Below are positions 62,926 to 64,000 of a stretch of DNA of 64,000 nt, piece after piece. Source of the DNA: Cyanophora paradoxa (taxonomy: Eukaryota > Glaucocystophyceae > Cyanophorales > Cyanophoraceae). Numbering within the stretch: the first letter of the stretch is position 1; every line of letters starts with the position of its first letter. The notes below the pieces were generated by a model. It did no database searches. It saw only the letters and a program-made list of their open reading frames with translations, and was not told where the DNA came from. The stretch covers positions 62,001-126,000 of the forward strand of contig QPMI01000189.1 in assembly GCA_004431415.1 (NCBI GenBank). The letters are read 5' to 3'. The translations under genes were made by a program, and so were the position numbers.

Positions 62926-63987
62926 CTAACAGCAAAGATGATATATGTATAAGGTAGATCGATTATCAATTGTTACAGCTCCATTGGAAAGCCCTGTCCA
63001 TCCCCTGAAATATATTGTATCATTTGCAGCCAAGTTTAATATATACGTTGCATTCATAGCCGCATCTACATTAATAGCTGTATATGCACCCCCTGTCCAA
63101 TTAGAATGATCATTTGTTGCTCCATTATAGACAAAGGTTACACCAGTTACAGTAGCTGATTCAGTATTTGTAAACCTCAGATGAACATTGAATAAATATT
63201 TTCCAGATGCAGGAGCTGTAAATTTATACGTCGTTGTATTAAAAGCACTTCCACCTGAGCTTGAAATCACGTTATTGAATGGAATATTGAATATACCGAT
63301 ACTTGCTGTTGAAGATGTTGCTGATCGAACTCGCCAGTAAGAATGATTTGGAAGAGCAAGATAGCTATCCGTTCCATTAATTGTTAAACCTCTAAATGTC
63401 GTTGTGGCACTATTATTAGTTACAGTGGATGTGAAAGTAGAAGCAATATTAGCCCCATCTCGTTTAATGACCACTTCTGAGTTTCCTCCTGAGTCGATTG
63501 AATTCGTTTTAACCCCACCACTCGCTGTAAGAAGCCCTGAAAAAGTCCCAGTGCTTCCACTAACACCACCATTTGCTGTGAGTAATCCAGTAAATGAGCC
63601 CGTCCCACTAACTGTCGCATTCCCATTGACCCCTAAGCCAGTCCCAATCCATGCCCCGCCACTAACTACTTGAAAAGCCGCGGAATTCCTATTAGCCGGA
63701 TTGAAATCCGTTTGATAATCCGGTTGACCTTCATATAGATTATCTTTGGTAAACAGATCCCCTGTTTTTGCGGGTCGATTAGATACGATCATTTGAGTAG
63801 CTTTAACGATTCCACCAGCCTTGTCGGCTCTGAGTTCTTTGACTCTGAGAATGGAGTTCTCATTGAAAGAATCGGATTTCGCTGTTTCAGTCGAAGGGAA
63901 TGACTCGTTTAGATCATAGACTGTGTGTTGAACATTATGGACAGCACTGGCTGATAAGGAAAACACAGGTGTGAATACAGTCGACAT
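62926..63987 (-). CDS. Virus fibre-like protein with C1q-type C-terminal head
   Basis: A 353-codon intronless frame, ATG 63985-63987 to TAG 62926-62928. The N-terminal third has Asp/Asn/Ser-rich attachment-type sequence. The middle has repeated fibre-shaft units (GSFTGLLTANGGVSG, GTFSGLLTASGGVKT) as in phage and algal-virus fibres. The C-terminal ~140 residues fit a C1q/TNF-like jelly roll (YKFTAPASGKYLFNVHLRF, TYILNLAANDTIYFRG). Such trimeric heads commonly bind host surface glycans or proteins. Low G+C, no introns and a virus-like neighbour set it apart from the host genes. The reading frame is intact, so the insert is either young or still selected. Confidence 0.7.
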   Translation of the reverse strand: MSTVFTPVFSLSASAVHNVQHTVYDLNESFPSTETAKSDSFNENSILRVKELRADKAGGIVKATQMIVSNRPAKTGDLFTKDNLYEGQPDYQTDFNPANRNSAAFQVVSGGAWIGTGLGVNGNATVSGTGSFTGLLTANGGVSGSTGTFSGLLTASGGVKTNSIDSGGNSEVVIKRDGANIASTFTSTVTNNSATTTFRGLTINGTDSYLALPNHSYWRVRSATSSTASIGIFNIPFNNVISSSGGSAFNTTTYKFTAPASGKYLFNVHLRFTNTESATVTGVTFVYNGATNDHSNWTGGAYTAINVDAAMNATYILNLAANDTIYFRGWTGLSNGAVTIDNRSTLYIYHLCC

Positions 63988-64000
63988 CTTTTGATTGTTC

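Larger units (their letters stand above)
61098..64000. mobile_element. A+T-rich endogenous virus-like element, right end outside window
   Basis: From about 61098 onward the DNA is strongly A+T-rich, intronless and has different codon use. It starts with an inverted repeat, carries three copies of a hairpin repeat, and encodes a fibre-type protein with its small partner, both virus/phage-like. Host DNA to the left is G+C-rich to the last base before the boundary. Which virus group it belongs to (virophage, polinton-like virus or large DNA virus) cannot be decided without its capsid, polymerase or integrase genes. Confidence 0.7.

Overview
This window is nuclear DNA from a G+C-rich, intron-dense, flagellated single-celled eukaryote. 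The last ~2.9 kb is an A+T-rich, virus-like insertion. The eukaryotic assignment rests on many short (about 50-100 nt) introns ending in CAG and on gene families with no bacterial counterpart: a BRWD/PHIP-type WD40-bromodomain protein, a PX-BAR sorting nexin, a GRIP-domain golgin, a FAM98 homologue, an Mpv17/PMP22 protein and an axonemal dynein light chain domain protein. The last of these implies motile cilia. An organelle-type FtsZ and a RAP-domain octotricopeptide-like protein with a transit-like N-terminus imply a mitochondrion or plastid with bacterial-style division and an RNA-processing programme. The sequence does not settle the lineage; a haptophyte, a stramenopile and a green alga all remain possible. 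Introns are unusually G/C-rich (GCCCCGCCCC-like on the sense strand), and several start with GC instead of GT.

Layout. 1-1.4 kb: 3' end of a coiled-coil gene (+). 2.0-3.4 kb: unknown gene (+). 4.68-4.87 kb: a tRNA-derived SINE with an intact target-site duplication. 5.6-12.2 kb: large ciliary coiled-coil protein (-). 12.6-14.5 kb: coiled-coil/polyQ protein (+). 14.9-15.8 kb: Mpv17/PMP22 (-). 16.9-18.4 kb: membrane-anchored methyltransferase (-). 18.8-19.55 kb: small membrane protein (+). 19.8-21.6 kb: FAM98 (-). 22.1-26.3 kb: unknown alpha-helical/coiled-coil gene (+). 26.65-27.43 kb and 36.99-37.76 kb: two copies of a dispersed repeat in mirror orientation, bracketing a divergent pair, BRWD/PHIP (-) and sorting nexin (+). 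38.2-40.1 kb: FtsZ (-). 40.6-43.4 kb: RAP/OPR protein (+). 43.5-~49.85 kb: GRIP golgin (-) with about sixteen 114-bp tandem repeats. 49.9-51.9 kb: conserved coiled-coil protein (+). 53.1-54.1 kb: Ser/Pro-rich protein (+). 54.9-57.5 kb: ABC1/ADCK atypical kinase (+). 58.4-59.8 kb: WrbA-type quinone reductase (-). 60.2-61.07 kb: leucine-rich-repeat gene (-), cut at its 5' side.

At about 61.1 kb the composition switches abruptly to A+T-rich. The junction carries a perfect 28-bp inverted repeat, followed by three copies of a ~230-bp repeat that can fold into a G/C hairpin. Two adjacent intronless minus-strand genes follow, of a kind seen in tailed-phage and algal-virus fibre modules: a C1q-like fibre protein and an 87-residue companion. 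The simplest reading is an endogenous virus, virophage or polinton-like element inserted in an intron of the LRR gene. It runs off the right edge of the window.

Genes are independent transcription units, often divergent with very short gaps (48 bp between the BRWD and sorting-nexin starts). Exon boundaries were inferred by hand from phase and homology-like motifs. Gene ends marked uncertain should be treated as such.
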